Source: Chloroflexota bacterium (GTDB lineage Bacteria; Chloroflexota; Chloroflexia; Thermomicrobiales; UBA6265). From it: 18,079 nt of DNA. The translations under genes were made by a program, and so were the position numbers. The notes under the pieces are model-generated. The model had not been told where the DNA came from and made no database searches. It worked only from the letters and a program-made list of their open reading frames with translations. Each line of letters starts with the position of its first letter. The first letter of the stretch is position 1. Of the stretch, positions 16,044 to 18,079 are shown piece after piece. The stretch spans positions 1 through 18,079 of the forward strand of contig JAEZJB010000088.1 of NCBI GenBank assembly GCA_023415845.1, written 5' to 3'.

Positions 16044-16469
16044 ATGACATCTGCTGAAGCTCAACCAACTGCCAGGCCCCGTCGCAGGGTCTCGCGCTCC
16101 ACGCCCTTCATTGCGCTCGGAGTCGTCGCCCTGTTCGTGGTCGCCATCTGGGTCGCCGCGAATCGCGCAGGCAACGATGAGGACGCTGGACTCGTCTTCG
16201 TCATTCCGGCCGGCGCCTCGGAAACCGTCGAGATTCCGGGCATCGACTCGGCCATCACGATTCCGACCAGCATTCAGTTTGGTCCCGATGACGTGGCAAA
16301 GATCACCGTCCGCAACGAGGACACGGTCGCGAACCGGGCCGGGCCTTGGGTTGTCGAACCGGGCCAGACCTACACTGCGCGCTTTGATGAACCGGGCGTC
16401 TACCAGTTCGAGTGCACGGTCGATGCTTCGGAATCGGTCACTGTCACCGTTACCGGGGAAGAGACCTGA
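16044..16469 (+). CDS. Membrane-anchored cupredoxin-like protein lacking copper ligands
   Basis: This 141-residue protein has an Arg-rich cytoplasmic N-terminus, one helix at about 21-40 and an extracytoplasmic beta-rich domain. The second half resembles a cupredoxin: KITVRNED, then VEPGQTYTARF, then DEPGVYQFECTVDASESVTV, where the Cys124 position matches the copper-ligand Cys. However, the whole protein has no His and no Met besides the initiator, so the usual His2-Cys-Met site cannot form. It may be a structural or partner protein, or may use Cys124 for thiol exchange. The ATG at 16044 has GGAG 7 bases upstream and follows the TlpA-CcdA fusion by 18 bp, so it belongs to the same operon. It is the last gene before a strong hairpin. 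Confidence 0.75.
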   Translation: MTSAEAQPTARPRRRVSRSTPFIALGVVALFVVAIWVAANRAGNDEDAGLVFVIPAGASETVEIPGIDSAITIPTSIQFGPDDVAKITVRNEDTVANRAGPWVVEPGQTYTARFDEPGVYQFECTVDASESVTVTVTGEET

Positions 16470-16493
16470 TTCGAATCTCCCAGGACACTCTCC

Positions 16494-16546
16494 CGTGAAG
16501 AGCGGCCCATCGAGGACTGGAATCCTGCGATGGGCCGCTCTTCACG
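16494..16546. terminator. Bidirectional hairpin between convergent genes
   Basis: A perfect 19-bp inverted repeat (16494-16512 with 16528-16546) encloses a smaller 4-bp hairpin (AGGA at 16513-16516 with TCCT at 16523-16526) and a single bulged G. It begins 24 bases after the cupredoxin-like stop codon and ends 22 bases short of the convergent SulP stop codon. There is no T-run on either strand, so it departs from the classic rho-independent form. Its position makes a shared transcription barrier or RNA 3'-end protector likely. Confidence 0.75.
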
Positions 16547-16568
16547 TCTCGTCGGAGTACGCCCCTCG

Positions 16569-18050
16569 TCAATGTCCAGGCTCTTTTGCGGCCACGGCGG
16601 TGGTCAATGGATAATGGGCGATACGATCGATCAGCGTCTGGCTCGCCTGGTCCTGGCCAATCACCTCGACGTTGGCGCCGAGCCGGCGAAACTTTTGCAC
16701 CACCTTGTCCAAAGCGCCGACGGCGGTGGTGTCCCAGATATGGGCACCCGAGACGTCAATCGTCACGTTGGGCGGCACCTCTTCAAAGCTGAACAGCGAC
16801 GTGAACTGGTTGGCCGACACGAAGAACACCTGTCCGCGCACGGCATAGGTGCGGTGGCCTGGCGATTCATGAACGACCGTCACGGACGTTGACCGGCTCA
16901 GACGCCAGGCAAACAGGATGCCGCTCAGCAGGACGCCAGTCAGGACGCCAAGGGCGAGGTTATGCGTCCACACGACCACACCCATGGTGGCCAGCATCAC
17001 CGCGCTCGATGTCTTCGGATAGGTGCGCAGTTCCTTGAACGTTGCCCAACGGAACGTACTCACCGACACCATGATCATCACCGCGATCAGGGCCGCCATG
17101 GGAATCTGCCGTACGAAGTCATTGAGCACCACGATCAGGAAGAGCAGCACGGTCCCGGCCACGAAAGTCGAAAGCCGGCCCCGCCCACCCGCACGGGTGT
17201 TGATCACGGACTGTCCAATCATGGCGCATCCGGCCATTCCGCCAAGGAAACCGGTGGCAACGTTGGCCACGCCCTGACCCATGCTCTCCCGGCTCTTGTC
17301 GCTGGTCGTATCGGTCATGTCGTCCAGCAACGAAGCAGTCAACAGGGATTCGATCAGGCCAACCACGGCCAGCGCCAGGGCGGTCGGTCCAATGATCTTC
17401 AACGTCTCGAGTGAGAACGGTACGTCCGGGATCAGGAAGTGCGGCAGCGAAGCCGGGAGCGCCCCCATCTCTCCGACTCGGCGAACATCGAGGTCCATCG
17501 TGATGGCTGCCGCGGTGATCAGGGCGATCGAGATCAGCGGCGAGGGAATCACGGTAAAGAATCGGGGCAATCCGAAGATGATGAGGAGCCCAATGGCTAC
17601 CAGCAGGTAGGTGAGGGCCGGTACGTCGGTAAGTTCCGGCAGTTGCGCCAGGAAGATCAGGATCGCCAGCGAGTTGACGAATCCGGTCATGACCGACCGG
17701 GAGACGAAGACCATCAACCGGTCGAGTTTGAGCAGCCCGAAGATCACCTGGAATACACCCGTGAGTACCGTCGTGGCGAAAAGGTACTGGACGCCATGGT
17801 CGCGCACGAGGTCAACGAAGAGGACCGCCATTGCCGCGGTTGCCGCCGAGATCATGCCAGGTCGGCCTCCTGCGAAGGCGATGATGGTCGCGATCGAGAA
17901 GGATGCGTACAGGGCTACCTTCGGATCGACCCCGGCGATGACCGCAAATGAAATCGCCTCCGGAATCAATGCGAGGGCCACGAGCAGCCCGCTGATCAGG
18001 TCACGCGGAATATTGCCGAACCACTCGGTTCGGTACTGGGCAGGCGACAT
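16569..18050 (-). CDS. SulP-family inorganic anion transporter with STAS domain
   Basis: This 493-residue SLC26/SulP transporter imports an inorganic anion such as sulfate or bicarbonate; the exact ion cannot be read from sequence. The membrane domain (about residues 15-390) opens with the family segment GLLVALALIPEAISFAVIAG and then GGRPGMISAATAAMAVL. A further hallmark, GMAGCAMIGQSVINTRAGGR, lies mid-protein. The C-terminal cytoplasmic STAS domain (about 395-485) contains VTIDVSGAHIWDTTAVGAL. Both parts are intact and the length suits the shorter bacterial members. The ATG at 18050 has no strong ribosome site. The upstream region lies outside the window, so its operon partners, if any, cannot be seen. 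Confidence 0.93.
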   Translation of the reverse strand: MSPAQYRTEWFGNIPRDLISGLLVALALIPEAISFAVIAGVDPKVALYASFSIATIIAFAGGRPGMISAATAAMAVLFVDLVRDHGVQYLFATTVLTGVFQVIFGLLKLDRLMVFVSRSVMTGFVNSLAILIFLAQLPELTDVPALTYLLVAIGLLIIFGLPRFFTVIPSPLISIALITAAAITMDLDVRRVGEMGALPASLPHFLIPDVPFSLETLKIIGPTALALAVVGLIESLLTASLLDDMTDTTSDKSRESMGQGVANVATGFLGGMAGCAMIGQSVINTRAGGRGRLSTFVAGTVLLFLIVVLNDFVRQIPMAALIAVMIMVSVSTFRWATFKELRTYPKTSSAVMLATMGVVVWTHNLALGVLTGVLLSGILFAWRLSRSTSVTVVHESPGHRTYAVRGQVFFVSANQFTSLFSFEEVPPNVTIDVSGAHIWDTTAVGALDKVVQKFRRLGANVEVIGQDQASQTLIDRIAHYPLTTAVAAKEPGH

Positions 18051-18079
18051 GGGGTGTCTTTCAGGAAATCGAGCAGGCG

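Overview
The window is GC-rich, densely packed DNA. It most resembles a Chloroflexota genome of the Thermomicrobia/Sphaerobacter type. That placement is an inference from several traits: Tat-exported binding proteins followed by Ser-Ala-Pro-Thr linkers (ASPAASPTA, TPGASPVAAE), GTG starts, GGAG-type ribosome sites, and CUT1 importers without their own ATPase. No rRNA, tRNA, CRISPR array, integrase or transposase was seen. No stretch longer than about 230 bases lacks a gene.

Layout. (1) 80-4864, minus strand: an importer operon in the order LacI-family repressor, two LplB/YtcP-type permeases, Tat-exported solute-binding protein. (2) 5086-6816, minus strand: a one-gene half-size ABC exporter ending at a clear rho-independent terminator. 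(3) 7048-8301, plus strand: an ArsB/NhaD-like ion transporter, divergent from the exporter. (4) 8526-11911, plus strand: a second importer operon in the order binding protein, permease, permease, with an extended -10 promoter candidate upstream. (5) 11976-12842, minus strand: an endonuclease/exonuclease/phosphatase-fold protein whose active-site motifs look altered. (6) 13013-16469, plus strand: a five-gene copper and thiol-redox cluster. (7) 16569-18050, minus strand: a SulP anion transporter with a STAS domain. It converges on the copper cluster across a 19-bp perfect inverted repeat.

How the genes work together. Each importer has a binding protein and two permeases but no nucleotide-binding subunit, so a shared MsmX/UgpC-type ATPase elsewhere in the genome is expected. 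The substrates cannot be read from sequence; oligosaccharides are the usual cargo of this family. Both systems have a hairpin between the binding-protein gene and a neighbouring permease gene, which could set subunit ratios.

The copper cluster is the most interesting part. It holds a His-rich two-helix membrane protein, a Sco lipoprotein (CxxxC plus His), a PCu(A)C copper chaperone, a TlpA-like thioredoxin fused to a CcdA electron conduit, and a membrane-anchored cupredoxin-like protein. The known roles of Sco and PCu(A)C suggest loading of the CuA site of cytochrome c oxidase, with the TlpA-CcdA fusion supplying reducing power outside the membrane. Two members are odd. The PCu(A)C domain appears circularly permuted, with its usual first strand at the C-terminus. 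The cupredoxin-like protein has a single Cys but no His and no internal Met, so it cannot form a normal type 1 copper site.
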